Below are positions 11,127 to 22,849 of a DNA stretch of 64,000 nt, one piece after another; positions within the stretch are counted from its first letter, which is position 1; each line of letters opens with the position of its first letter. Under the pieces are notes generated by a model that saw only the letters and a list, made by a program, of their open reading frames with translations, ran no database searches and was not told where the DNA came from. A program made the translations under genes and the position numbers. The DNA is taken from the NCBI GenBank assembly GCA_002794775.1, contig NBAY01000003.1:434001-498000 (forward strand), in the 5' to 3' direction. Source of the DNA: Porodaedalea pini. Its lineage: Eukaryota; Basidiomycota; Agaricomycetes; Hymenochaetales; Hymenochaetaceae.

Positions 11127-11283
11127 AGTTAAGACACAAGAGCACCGACACTGGCACGGCAGCAGGATCAGAGGGAAACCTTGAGTCACGTGATTCAACG
11201 AGCCTCGAACTTGTACAAGTTGTAGTTGAATGACGCCTCGTAATTGTTTTAAGTGTTCTTCCCGCCACATCTGAGTTGCACAC
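11127..11283. promoter_or_regulatory. Short bidirectional promoter between Ash2 and the E2 gene
   Basis: Only 157 bp separate the two divergent start codons (11126 minus, 11284 plus), so both promoters and 5' UTRs must share or overlap this segment. No TATA box is evident. Confidence 0.5.
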
Positions 11284-12270
11284 ATGTCGACAAAATGTAT
11301 GAGGTATGGGCTGTTCTCATTCAAGCCGTCCTCTCTCTGACCACATTCCTTAGACGTATCGCGAAGGTTTGCCCTAAAACACCCTTTGTCAATGCTGTTC
11401 TGAGCGCCAGTGATCTGTGTAGGATATGAAAGATCTGCAAGATGAGCCAATCGACGTATGTTCCATTGCCGACCTTGTTTTGTTCATACATTGACGTGTT
11501 TCTCTAGGGTGTATATGCGGCTCCAAAATCGGATAGCGATGTCAGGTCCTGGCATGGTTACATACAGGGGGCGGTACGTTATTTCCTAATATAAGCACCT
11601 TATACAATCTGAACGCTTTTCAAAAGGACGATACTCCATACAAGGGTGGAAAATTTAACTTTGAGGTCGAGTTCTCTGACGACTTCCCTTTCAAACCACC
11701 CAAAGTAAGCATACAGACGATGCTTTTGCGAAATATCCTGCTTAGCAGGCTGCAGTTCAATTTCACTACCCGCATCTATCATCCCGGAATAAACGACCAG
11801 GGCCAAGTCTGTCTGGCTATTCTTCGCGATGAGGTCTGTTTTTTTTTTTTTCCCTCCGTCGTGTCTATAACGCGCGATTTCTTACTGGCGCCACAATAGT
11901 GGAAACCCGCGATGACATTCAAATCCGGTGAGTGATCGGTGGTTATTAGATGCGACCCAGCCGTCTGAGATACGTGCCTTTTTGAAGTACTCCTCGCTAT
12001 TCAAGATAAGTTGAACAATCCAAAAGCCGACGATCCATTCGAGCCGGATATTGCGCAGGTAATTTGCTTCCGATATCTAAATGATTGCCTTTTACTCAAC
12101 AGTTTTTTTTGTAGCTCCTCAAAGAAAATCCAACTCAATTCAATGCTACCGCCGTAGAATGGACCAAGAAGTGAGTATTGCTGCGAGTCAAGCTTATTTC
12201 TTCCTTGCCCTCTTCCTCAGTGATGACTGAAACCTCCCTCAGGCATGCCAAGAAGAACTTAACGGAATGA
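11284..12270 (+). CDS. Ubiquitin-conjugating enzyme E2, UbcH7 (UBE2L3)-like
   Basis: A UBC-fold E2 of about 150 residues. Spliced landmarks: [80 protein letters not shown] (active-site Cys), [35 protein letters not shown]. The spacing of the active Cys, the following DEWKP and the C-terminal helices resemble UBE2L3, which works with HECT and RBR ligases. The usual HPN triad reads HPG here. The first exon is 20 nt (11284-11303) and the second 13 nt (11354-11366). Both are needed to give the conserved N-terminal helix. UBE2L3-like assignment is from pattern only; another fungal E2 class is possible. Confidence 0.85.
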
Positions 12271-12852
12271 ATTCAATTCAAATCAATTTGTACAATACCC
12301 ATTGCATCTACATTTTTTGCTCCTCTTTCCAGTCTGTTAGCAGTGCTCAGTACTTACTGCTGCGTGTTGTAAGAATGAATATTGTGCTTTGAGTGTACTG
12401 GGAATCTGTTGGGAAAGATATCAAAAAGGACAATCTATACTGCACAAATAAGACCAAATTCTAGCCTGGCACGTTTTTCGGTTCTGACCAGTGACACGGC
12501 GATCGTTATACTGTTGCTCTGCAATTGTCCGCCCTCTAGACCTGCTTCCCTCGACGTCGCCATCCCTGCCATCGCCGTCGTCGTTGTCGCAACCTGTACA
12601 AAAAAACTCACGCCTATTCGCTCTTTATCTCTGGATTTCCATGCTGTGCTTCTAAACACGTTAAACCTCGCAGACCCGGACTCGCGCCTACCTCGTTTCA
12701 AGCTGCCATTACTTGATACCCTATTCATAGCTTCTTGGACGCTTTCTTTACGGTAAACGCGTGCTTTTTTTGCTCTTTGTGCCCTGTGTCCTTCCGCGGA
12801 GCCCCATCTTGACCAAGCCAACGTGTTTTAGGCGAGGTTTCTTGTAGTCACT
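12271..12852. other. Intergenic region, CT-rich leader before the next gene
   Basis: No gene is supported in this 582-bp stretch. Its second half (about 12520-12850) is pyrimidine-rich on the plus strand, as is common in fungal core promoters and 5' UTRs, and probably serves the gene starting at 12853. Confidence 0.5.
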
Positions 12853-15800
12853 ATGCACCGCTTTCGGTGAGCGTCACCTTTCTGAAAAACGCGCCTCCCG
12901 CATTTACTGATCTTTTCTCGGTATTCTCGCGTGCCGGTCTGGTGTTGGACTATACAGGAAAAAATCTGACGTGAAACGCAGTGAGGTGCCATCGTCTTCA
13001 GCAGGCTTCGGTGTTGCCTCGAGCTCGCGTCCTCCTCCGTTCCCTATTGTCACCCAGCACATACAGGTGCATCCCCCGCCAGACCCGCTATCGTTACCAC
13101 CCGCCAGTGATTTTCGAACGAGTCTGATATTACCCGAGTATGTGGCTGTCCGTATTATATCCGTCACCAGTGCTCACGCGCATCCGATTTAGTCTGACCA
13201 GAAGATTCACGCTTCTGCGCTCGTCCAGTGGTGCTCCCGTCAGCTTAGATGATCTAAGGAGCCGTTTTGCCGAACAGAGAGCAAAAGGCGCGGAAAACCA
13301 GATCTCAGAGGAAGAGGAAGACATGTTGCTTGATATGTTGAGTCGCATTCGTGCGCATGGTACTGGCTTGGGCGGAACGGCCTCGAAATCTTCTGCTACC
13401 AGCGAGTCCAGTAACTTGGCTGTGAGATCCGAGCCATCGTCTGCCAGCATCTCTTCAAATGAAGCTGCGTCTTCAGCGTCGTCGACAGTGCGCCAGTCGA
13501 CACAGTCGGCGACAACTACGTCGTCCGGTGCTGGATACGAGCCTTCGCTTGCATCCGTCTCACCATCAACGCGATCTAGCAAGCGGCATAGTAATAACCT
13601 GTTCGCGGCTGGCCAGCTAAGGGACATGCGGTACATGCGGAAATCTTCGAGCAGGACAACTAGCAGCAGCCGCAGTGCGCTCTCATCTACTCCGAGTGAA
13701 TCAACGACAGAGAACGTAGCTAATGCGTTAATCGATTCCTATTCTGGCGGAATGGGTCGTCCTATCGCTCCAGAGAACACCACACCGACCGTCAGCACAT
13801 CTTCAAGCCCGGTTTCTTCGACTCCCATCCGATCTACGAATTTGTCAAATGCACCATCTACAGAGGATGGTCTCGGTCCTCTCCCTGGCACGTCGGCACT
13901 TCGTCTCAGCAGACAGCTTACAAATGGGCAAATTAAGCGCATGTCAATGTCATTAGAGGAAGCCATTAAAGAGATCGAGGAAGAAGCGGATGATCAAGTA
14001 TTAGTCCCCCGGTCTGCTGCATCGGCACAACAAAATGGTAATGCTGCTGTGACGGATACAGATAGAGCCCTAGCACTGACTACAGATGATGTGCGTGCTT
14101 CACTGTCTCGGGTCTAGTGTCTTGATATTAACCTTTTTCACTGTGGCACTGTAGAACAACTCCAGTCCATCCAAGGCTATCACCGAAGCAAGCAACGAGT
14201 CTTCCACCATGTCTTGGCTGGCTGACGTGGACACGTCTGGCCCTGCAGGGCCCTACCGCTCCCCATCTCCGTACCGCGCAGGAGGCTCAACGTCGCCTGT
14301 ACCTCGCGTTCCTGGTTACATACCCGGAATGCCCCGTCCAGTGACGCCTGCTCGTGATATGGATCTGGAAGATGTGCGTTCTCTTTCGACAACGCCGCGT
14401 GCAGCCTCTCTATCAACCGCACAAGATCGTGCAGCAGCCACTGCTCTGCCGCTTTCCGCTTCTGCGTCAAGCTTACTTCGACAAGCTGTAAATACGTCAC
14501 CCACTCCTTACGGTGCGCGACCCAAATCTCCCCACTCGTCCGTGAAGGATCGTCACGGAAACAGTCCCAACGGCTTAGAGCACGTTCATCTCAGCTCTCA
14601 TTGGCGCAGACCCTCGTCGCCTTTGTCCAACAATAGCGTCGCCTTTCAGTCCTTGAATGGTGGCTCGCGGCCGACCACTCCCTCAAACGTGACTTGGAAT
14701 GTCACCGGACGGGATTCTGGGCAGAGCTCGCGGCCTCTTGGACGGAACGGAACTTTGCTGGGACACAGCAGAAATGCGAGTAACTCCAGCGTCAGCGAAG
14801 GTCAGAGTTGGGTAGACAGCTCTCACGACGATTCTTCAAGGGGCGTTTTGCGCTCGCCGCGTCCTATATATTCGTCGACGACGCCAGAGGATAGCAGGGG
14901 CCCAGACGTTCGGAACAAGTTCTTGTCAAATGGATCTGTACTGACGACCTCAGCCCTTGCTTTTGTGGACTATGACCCAACCTCAGAACTTTCAATCTTC
15001 CATGACATGGCTTCGCCTAGTCTTGACCATGTACGTTCAATCTCAGCTACCTCAACGCTCGAAGATAGCACTCGTGGTAAACTAAAGGTTGTGTCGCCTC
15101 TCCTCACTCCTCCAACATCCCCTTTTGCACAGAAGTTTCACAACAATCCTTTGTTTATCTCACGTATGTCAAATAACTCATCTCGATCGTCACTCGTTTC
15201 TGTCGGCTCTAGTTATCATTCTAGGGAGGAGGAGGAGGATGGAGCAGAATTTATACACGCTCCATACAGGGCCGAACCTGCTTGGCACGACGTTCCAATT
15301 CCCGCTACTTTTGCGAATCATAGCCGACCAGGGAGTCGCAGCCATCTAGCCGCAGATGACCCAGAGCATATCCTTCGTCAATACACGGGTCTCTCAAAGC
15401 TCGATTTGTTATCTATTCAAGGCAAGCTTCTTGAAGCCGCCCAAACTCGAGCGAAGAATTCGGAGGTTAGAGCGCCCTCTACCCTACGTCGGCGACGACC
15501 GTCTACTGCTCAGTCTATTCACTCCGCTGGAGGACAACAAAGTCGAGTGCGTTCAAATTAGCTCCGATATCCTTTTTCTCACGAACTGAAATTCTTTCCA
15601 ACCTGATCTTTTAGACTACGAGCCCGGCTCCCATATACGATTTGCCCTGGACATCGACTACTGAAAGCACTAGTAAGGCTAATGCGTTGCTCAATTCTGT
15701 CGTGGATAGCATTCGACTACCTGATCTAGAAGAGCAGGAGCGGAATAAGATTGAGGATGCAGAGGTGGAGATGATTCCTCCTCCACCTATACTTGCGCCC

Positions 15801-18205
15801 ATACCAACGTCAAGTCCGGGCCGGCGTAACAAAGACCTTGCAGAGATATTGTTTGGGTCTACCGATGCAGAACCCGTTCCTTCTTTGCCTGAGCTCGAGC
15901 CGGAGTCTGCGTTACAAGAAGACCAAGGCCAGAATGCTAAGGAAGCGCAGCAGAAGCTCGATATTCCTCGACACTCTCCTGTCCCTCCCAAAGCAGAGGA
16001 TAAAGCAATGCTGCAGCCTACATTGGACCACGGTGTTGACTTACCGCTGGACACTGTTCATGCTGCGGACCCGACGGATCTGATCCGTCAGGTACAGGAG
16101 CGCACGGAAGCCGCCATGGCGCAGCTGCGCAGGTCGCCTCAACAAGGACGGTTTCCTGTGTCTGGTCCTCAGGTCACGAAGAAAAAGGTTCAGTTGCAGG
16201 ATATATCAGGCCCTCTTTTGGTACAATCTTCTACCAGCATAGACAAACTTCCGACTATCCCCACTTCTCCATCAAGGCCTTCTCAGCTCGATGTTCAGCG
16301 TACGGGCAAGATGTCGCTCTCGAAGAGATTACGCAATACGCTGAGGAGTAAAAATTCTCAACCGAATGGCGATGAAGTGACACCATGGACGCTCGACAAT
16401 ACGTCGGCTTCTTTTACGAACTCTCCTCAGGTCGGAAATAGGAGCTTGACCCCGTCTAAAGGTAGCGTGACCGATTTGAACACTCAGTCCAAAGCGTCGA
16501 ACGTATCTCCACCTGCGTCCGCGGGACCTAATTTGAAGACTTTCATGTCACGCTTCCGGAAGAAGGGCCAACCAGGTGGCCCCATGGAGAACGAGCAGAA
16601 GAATGGTTCGACATCAATTATATCCTCTAATTACCCTTCGTTATCAGCGCCTGCAAATGGAAGACGTAGCTTTCAGCTGCCACCGTCATCAGCGCCTTTG
16701 CTGTCGCGAAGTGGTAGTGTATCTCAAGCTGTTGTTCGAGATGGCCCCATGGCCCCGCCAATGTCTCGGCAACCCACAGAAACAGCTACCGTTATCGCAC
16801 CCTCTTCTCCGCCTGCATCTCCTCCCTCTGACCCAGCGGCTTTGAAACAATTTTACGAGGCGGCTCAGAGTTTAGGTTTGGACCAGTCTGCCTTGCATGA
16901 ATTCTTGGCCCGTTCGCAACCGTCCGGTAGCAAAAGTCCCGAGCCCTCTGCGTCTGCCACGATGACACATAACGACTCTTCCGCGGGAAGGCCCTTCACA
17001 GACGCCCTTCGTGCATCCAGTCCAGTCATTCCTGAGGTCTTCATTGAACGGCCTGTGGCGGATCTTTCTAGGAACACATCGCTGCGTCAGCATGCAGGCT
17101 CTCCCGTGCCCGCTGCGCCTCGCCGTGTTCGCGAGATTGCCGATGCACATGGGAACTCGCGAAACACGATCGTGCGACGCACCATCATCTTCCCATCCGC
17201 GAGTGGTTCGACAACAGACCTAGCTTCAGTGTCAAAGAAGGCCCCCACGAAGAGCTACAAACGAGCAAGTAATCTGTCGGTGCTATCTAATCGGTCTGTG
17301 CATGAGCGTATTCCAACTCCCCCGCCTTCTAAAGCAAAGAGGCAATCCACCGAACCATCTCCGCCAGTTCCAAGTCTTCCATCACCCGTTTCATGGTCTA
17401 ATTTGGGAAGGCTTTCATCATCCAGAGTCACGCCAGAAACACCGATGGAGAAGTCTCCCTATGATTCCTTGTGCGTGTCTTTACTATTTGCGCTACTGAC
17501 GATCCGACTCTTATTGTTCCTGTTCTCAGCTACGATATGTACACTGGTGATAGGACCGGAAGCGTCCAGAGCCCTGAGCTTTTTGAGCCGCCTAAGACCC
17601 CTCTCGACGAGGGTCTTCCGGAAATGGAAGAAGGGCAGGCGCTCGAAGTCATTGAGTTGGCAAATGGGGAGACAATCTGGTGAGATCTCCGGTCTTCTTC
17701 TGATAGAGTTGTAATATTAAGTTCCTCGCAGGTCAATTGTGAACGGGTTGAGGTCGGATGACGCTGAATCATTTTACCCTCGGCGTGGCAGTTTGGACTC
17801 TGAATACTCGTCGTTGCCTACGCATGACAGCGAGAATGAACAGTTGTTTTTCAAGGAGCATGCGCGAACTGGCTCGAAAGGCAGCAACATCTCGACCTTC
17901 ACGAGAAGGAAAAGTCAGGTAGCGGGACGGCCGGAAACAAAGGTACTCTTGCATTAACTGTGTCCGTTTGTTGGCGCCTAATCCTTGGTATCTTCTAGGT
18001 CTTCTACAGTTCTTCGGCGCACATTGCACGCCTGATCGAACAGCTCTCACACAATACGGAAGCGGCCACTTTTAACATTAAACCCAAAGACTCTCACGTT
18101 CCCGGGCACTCGCATTCCGGCTCGTTGCAAAGCGAGTCTGACATCAACTGGACGGTCGAAGAGCGTCTGGAGCACATGCTCGACTCTGTGAATGCTTCGA
18201 GCTAG
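12853..18205 (+). CDS. Very long Ser/Pro-rich protein of unknown function
   Basis: Exons: 12853-12866, 12958-13137, 13193-14111, 14155-15546, 15615-17472 and three short exons ending at 18205, giving about 1,600 residues. I do not recognise a named domain. A compact N-terminal block (ILPDLTRRFTLLRSSSG, LDDLRSRFAEQRAKG, ISEEEEDMLLDMLSRIR) looks folded and likely conserved. The middle is disordered, rich in Ser, Pro and Thr with many SP/TP sites, and contains EEAIKEIEEEADD, LKTFMSRFRKKG and YEAAQSLGLDQSALHEFL. The C-terminal block (EVIELANGETIWSIVNGLR, KVFYSSSAHIARLIEQLS, WTVEERLEHMLDSVNASS) again looks ordered. Fold only at both ends with phospho-site-rich linkers suggests a scaffold, for example at the cortex or cytoskeleton, but this is a guess. 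Every junction listed preserves frame. Confidence 0.8.
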
Positions 18206-18481
18206 GTGCCGCCGTATCTTGATACCTCTTGAGAAAGCATTTCGCAATCTCGAGCTTATGATTGTACTGACACATGGACTGGTATTTTGTAATGATTGTA
18301 TACTAAGACTATCCCCTATGCATTATGCACCGAACACTCGTTACCACCTTTCTAATAATATAATATTCGCAATGCTGCCATTTGTTCCAAATGTCGAGGC
18401 AGGAACCAGGGAGTCACCAAAGTTCACCGCAAGTCGCGCGCGTGGCCCTACTCATACACCACTGCAAGTCCCGTGACAAAT

Positions 18482-19499
18482 TTACATGGCGTTAACGTCC
18501 ATCCAACGATTGATGCTGAGTGCGAGGAGTGCCTCGAGAAGGAGGGCGGGCTGGACGAAGTTGTACTGTAGGAAGCCATGCGCAGGCCCAAGCGGCGTCG
18601 CCTGGTCGACATTGCGAAAGAACGCGATGCGGACACTCTGGCCGCTTTGCGGGGTATGGTATAACTGTCACAACGGCAGAGGGGAAGGAGGTGCAAAGGA
18701 CCAGGGGAAAGGGGGGGAGGGGGGGGGGCGTCCGTTGTCATCGGGTGGAAAGGATGATGCAGAAGTATGCAACACTCACGTCGTAACTGAACTGATCGTC
18801 GCGCGTTCTGCGCCATTCGAACTTTGTCCCGTTCAGAAAGAACGCCCGCGCGCTGTGATAGAGGCAGAGGCGGCCGATTAGTTTTTTTACTTTATTTTTA
18901 ATTTTTCTCCCCGAAGAAAAAAATGCACGACTTGGCGAGAGAGGAGCCGTACCTGGGGGTGGAGCCCGGGAGGACGAGCATGGCCATCGGAAACGGCTGT
19001 CTATTCTTTACGGTGCAGAGGCCGAGGTAGGAGTCGGCGCTCCAGTCGAAGACGGCGACCATCTCGTCCTGGTTTCGATAGATCTGGAGGGAGGATGATA
19101 GGCAATTAGACGTTGAGATGATCGGCCAGATTAATTGCGCTGGGTGACAGCGTCGATCCGCCGCGGCGTCGAACTCACCGTCGTTCTCTTGTTCGTCATG
19201 AAGACCTCCGGGGTCTGGACAGTGAATTCAAGTCGAGGCGTGACTCGGGGCAGAGAAGGCCATACCGTACCTCGAACCGGAAGAAAACAGGCTCTACATC
19301 GTCGCCCAGGATGATGCACTGTCGCGGGTTTTTTCATTAAGCCATTGTTGGAGACGACGGGCGAGCGACCGATCGCGGCGAGGGACCGGGGAACGGCACG
19401 TCTAAAATGTCTATTTGCAAACTCTATACATATGCTTACTTGACGTGGGTTGCCTCTCGAGCCGGTGAAATACAGGTCGTAGGCTGCTGGCGGGGCCAT
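18482..19499 (-). CDS. DUF6593-type protein
   Basis: Six exons on the minus strand give a protein of about 165 residues starting MAPPAAYDLYFTGSRGNPRQ. Further segments: CIILGDDVEPVFFRFE, TPEVFMTNKRTTIYRNQDEM, VAVFDWSADSYLGLCTV, FFLNGTKFEWRRT, and FLQYNFVQPALLLEALLALS near the end. The pattern of beta strands with a central W-S-A and the F-x-W-R motif recalls the DUF6593 family, which is expanded in mushrooms and has no known function. There is no signal peptide. The first intron is long (about 115 nt) and the intron near 18703-18728 carries a very long C-run (G-run on plus). Family assignment is from memory of the pattern. Confidence 0.7.
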
Positions 19500-20235
19500 C
19501 CACTCAGACTCGAGCTCGCGTGCAGCGTCACGGTGCAGTCAGCGGTCAGCGGGAGGGGGATCCGACGCGCGGTTTAGGCTGCCCTTTCATGCCCTCTCTT
19601 AAGCTTTGACGGCGCCGGAATGCAGAATACCACGAAAAAAACGGGGGTATGCACGAATATTGTATGCCGGCCAGCTCCTGTGGGTTTCCGCACGGCCGAA
19701 ACGGAGGGCGAAGGGCCGGCAGCCGACAGCCTCTCGTGATTACTTTAAATCTCGCGCAAACGGACGATAAACTATCGGTCTCTGATGATCCTGGGATCTG
19801 GAAGCCTCGTTGACGGCCAGGGCTCCGAGGATGCCTGGAAAGAAGACACCGGGCGTCGCTTCAGATCTGAGTCTATACACACCGCGACAACTCTTCGCTC
19901 CTCTTCAAATCCTCCCACTTTCGTCCAGGCACGCGTACGCGAACTCCTCGACGCGTCGCGCACGACGCGTTATCTGCGCCGCACGTGCACCCAAAGTGCG
20001 TTTCCCGCCAACAAGGCTAAAATATGCACTAGTAGCTCACCCGTTTGACAGAACGTAAAACCCTAAACGTTCTCGACGAACTTTATACTTTACCCCCTTA
20101 TTAGATCGAGCGCGAGCACTCATGGGAAATGCTCTGTAATCGCAAGGGAAATCGAATCAATTCATAGAACCCCTTTTGCAAGGCATTCTACTCCCACTCA
20201 TATATACAGAAGGGATTCAAATGCGGTAAGTACAT
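19500..20235. other. Intergenic region
   Basis: This 736-bp stretch lies upstream of the DUF6593-type gene and downstream of the BTB gene. It is GC-rich up to about 20000. Short ORFs on both strands (19772-20058) lack splice-compatible extensions and recognisable motifs. I see no gene here. Confidence 0.5.
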
Positions 20236-21790
20236 TCAGCCAACCTTGAACAACGCCCTTTTCTTCATCTTACGCGTCACGTGTACGGCGCTACCCGAAT
20301 GCCCTCCCCCAAAAGCGAGCACGACCGTTTCATCCACGCCTGTACCGCGTGTCCGTTTTCTCAGCTCAATCGCCGCCTTCGCAAATCGGAATCGTTCCTG
20401 GTCGGTTCCTGAGAAAGTCGTCAGAAACACAAAAAGGCGTCCGTCAGTATCGCAGGACTACCCGTGCAGGGTCGGGAGACCGTAGAACGCACCTATCTGG
20501 AACATGGGCGACTCAATAGCATTTTTGAAAAGATCGAATCCTAGCATGTTAACATATCAGCAAAAGAGCATCGCAAGCTGACGCCCGCCATTCTTACCGA
20601 GTCGGGAGAAGATCTTCAAGAGGGTGTCGCGTCCGCTGCCTGTCGAAGAATGCACATCCAACATGCTTGGGAGCTGGGCGACCAAGAAGTTGAACACGTC
20701 GGAACGGAGCTGAAGGGCGTAAGGTCCAAGAATGGATGGACGTTGTTGCACCTCAGACGGAGTCGCCGAGCCGTCATTCGGAGATAAACTGTCGACAAAA
20801 TCAACCCATTCGTTGATACTGTCGGCGGTGATAGAATCACGGCACGCCTGGTAAGCGTAGCCGCAGAGTTCGTCCATCCCGCCAAGGAGGCATCCCGCCG
20901 ACAGGACTGCACGCGCGTTCATCGGTGACAAATTATTCAAGGATACGGACGAGTAAAGGTAGCCCAGTGCTGACAGCCAAAAAGAGCAAAGTTAAAATAT
21001 CGGAATAATATAGAGTCGACGGTATTTACCTACTGCAAGTCCCTATAATTGCGGATAGCATTGGCAAAAGTTCTGATCAAAGTTAAGATAAGCTCACTTG
21101 GTCGGTGATCTCTGGAAAACTCTCCAGCGGAACGTAGATACTGTGCATCCCTCCGGACTTCGGAGATGAGGAAATCAAGTGTGCCAGATACGGCGACCGC
21201 GAAAGAATAATCGCATGCAGCTGGTATCTATGATCGTGAGCATGCTAAAGAGAAGAGCCAAGCATATACAGTAAGAGATCATGCTTGCGACCAGATACCT
21301 GTGGGTCCCTACCAGGAGCGTGTCTGCATATTCCTAAAATATGCACGTGAGTACGCGTCAGACACAAATTCAGAACTGGAGAGTGATACGTACGCCCATT
21401 TGAAAGCCAGAATTATACAGGTGGTCAATGATCCGCTCGTTGTGCGAAGGAGCGTATACAGTGCTGAACGCAGAATCAGCATAAAACATCGGACTCGGAA
21501 TGATTTCATCGCAGGCTCAATTTCAAAAGAGGCGCCAAAGAGAACACACGCATGCCGTTTGAGAGACCAAAAACAACTGGCATTCAGACATACTTCGCGT
21601 AGCCATTCACCGCACCGGATGACGGGCCTGCCATGGCGTACTCTCCATTACGCGCGAGTGGCTGGCTTTCCTGCGCAGTACCGTTCTGTTCAGGCTGCGA
21701 TGCGCCATCGTTGGAGCTTGGTGGATAGGGCGACGAGTTTTGAGAGTGCGTATGTCCATTGACAACGAAAGGCGACGGCGACTCAGACAT
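20236..21790 (-). CDS. BTB/POZ-domain protein (fungal)
   Basis: The N-terminus (MSESPSPFVVNG...) is Ser/Pro/Asn-rich and disordered. The BTB-like core reads TVYAPSHNERIIDHLYNSGFQMG, then EYADTLLVGTHRYQLHAIILSRSPYLAHL, IYVPLESFPEITDQ, GLAVALGYLYSSVSLNNL, NARAVLSAGCLLGGMDELCGYAY, then a helical region and a basic C-terminus ending near RKMKKRALFKVG. BTB domains dimerise and recruit Cul3 or other partners; the role of this fungal family is unknown to me. A 13-nt exon (21030-21042) supplies the GLAVA joint. The donor after codon HR (CACAG) was chosen because it alone joins LLVGTHR to YQLHA in frame. Confidence 0.78.
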
Positions 21791-21946
21791 GGTGAAATTA
21801 TCGTGAAATGTACAGAAAAGCAGCAGCAGGCCGTGCCCGGCCAGTTAGTGGAAAGGTATAATGGAAAAGGAGTAGTTCCAAAAGAAAACAACAGGAGTGA
21901 CCGGACACGTCGGGCCAAACAGGTACATACAATTGCACAAAAATAA

Positions 21947-22849
21947 CTATCGAAAATATGCCTTTGCTTGTTCTAAAGTGTAGACACGCCCGATATCTTC
22001 TGCATCCATCGACACGAAACTTTTCATTAAATTATTCGAAATGCCGAGCGCGGCCGCTTTTGCTCCTCTGATGCATGCATAGGGAGGTGCGGGTGAATGA
22101 TAACGACGCGGACCAGGTTCGGAGACAAGCTGCAGACATGGGACGACTAAAGATCAAACGCGAAGTGCGACCAGTATACTGCCGCCGTACCATGTGTGAT
22201 CTATCCGATGCAAACCTCTCGAGAAACTCAGTGCCGGCCACGATGCGGAATAGACTTCGTTCCGAGACGCGTTAGCTGCTAGGGTACTTTGCCAGGCCGA
22301 CGAACGCGCACCTCTGATACGTATCCGGGATTGTCCAGCCGGCCTCCACCGCCTCGGACGTCGTATATGGGAACGTCAGGGCGACGTAGTCTTCCCAGCA
22401 GCAGGGCATCTCGAGTCTACTGTCGAGATCATAGATCCAGGTGCCCCCTTTCCGCATCGGCATCGACCCGCCATCCGTGTCATTCTTGATATGCTCAGGC
22501 TGGCGGCCCGTTGCAGCACCGCTGACCCTTGGCTTGAGCGCCAGAATGACATGGTAGTCCCAGACTACGACGTCTTCGCGTAGCTTCTGATTCCACAGAG
22601 CCACCTGCTAGGCGACAATCAGATTAAGGATGTATTGAATGCCACAGGGAATATGCCGTACCGTGCGTGTGTGGTTTGAAATGAAGATGGCATACACACA
22701 CCACGCCGCTCGCACTTCCTCATCCTCAAGAAACCGGTTTACGAGCAAATAGACATTCTCCTCACACCAGTTCGCTGTGTACACGCGGTCGGGGGAAGTA
22801 CCGGTGGCTTCTCAGATGCTTCAGATTCACGCGTAACGAAAGATGACAT
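21947..22849 (-). pseudogene. NTAQ1: N-terminal glutamine amidohydrolase (Ntaq1/WDYHV), apparent frameshift in the N-terminus
   Basis: Ntaq1 converts N-terminal Gln to Glu in the Arg/N-degron pathway. Segments: YTANWCEENVYLL (catalytic Cys), AWCVYAIFISN, VVVWDYHVIL (catalytic His), TWIYDLDSRLEMPCCWEDYV (catalytic Asp), FRIVAGTEFLERFASDRSHM, and the C-terminal NNLMKSFVSMDAEDIGRVYTLEQA. All three catalytic residues are present. The ATG at 22849 opens a frame that reads MSSFVTRESEASEKPPVLPP and then goes out of frame at the plus-strand G5 run 22791-22795; one more base there would connect it directly to the CEEN block. It is either a true frameshift, a sequence error, or an undetected first exon. 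I label it pseudogene for that break only; the rest looks intact. Confidence 0.75.

Noticed and set aside
11127..11450. 108-codon N-terminal extension of the Ash2 frame
   Set aside because: It would overlap the 5' exons of the E2 gene on the other strand and reads as non-coding; ATG 11126 is the better start.
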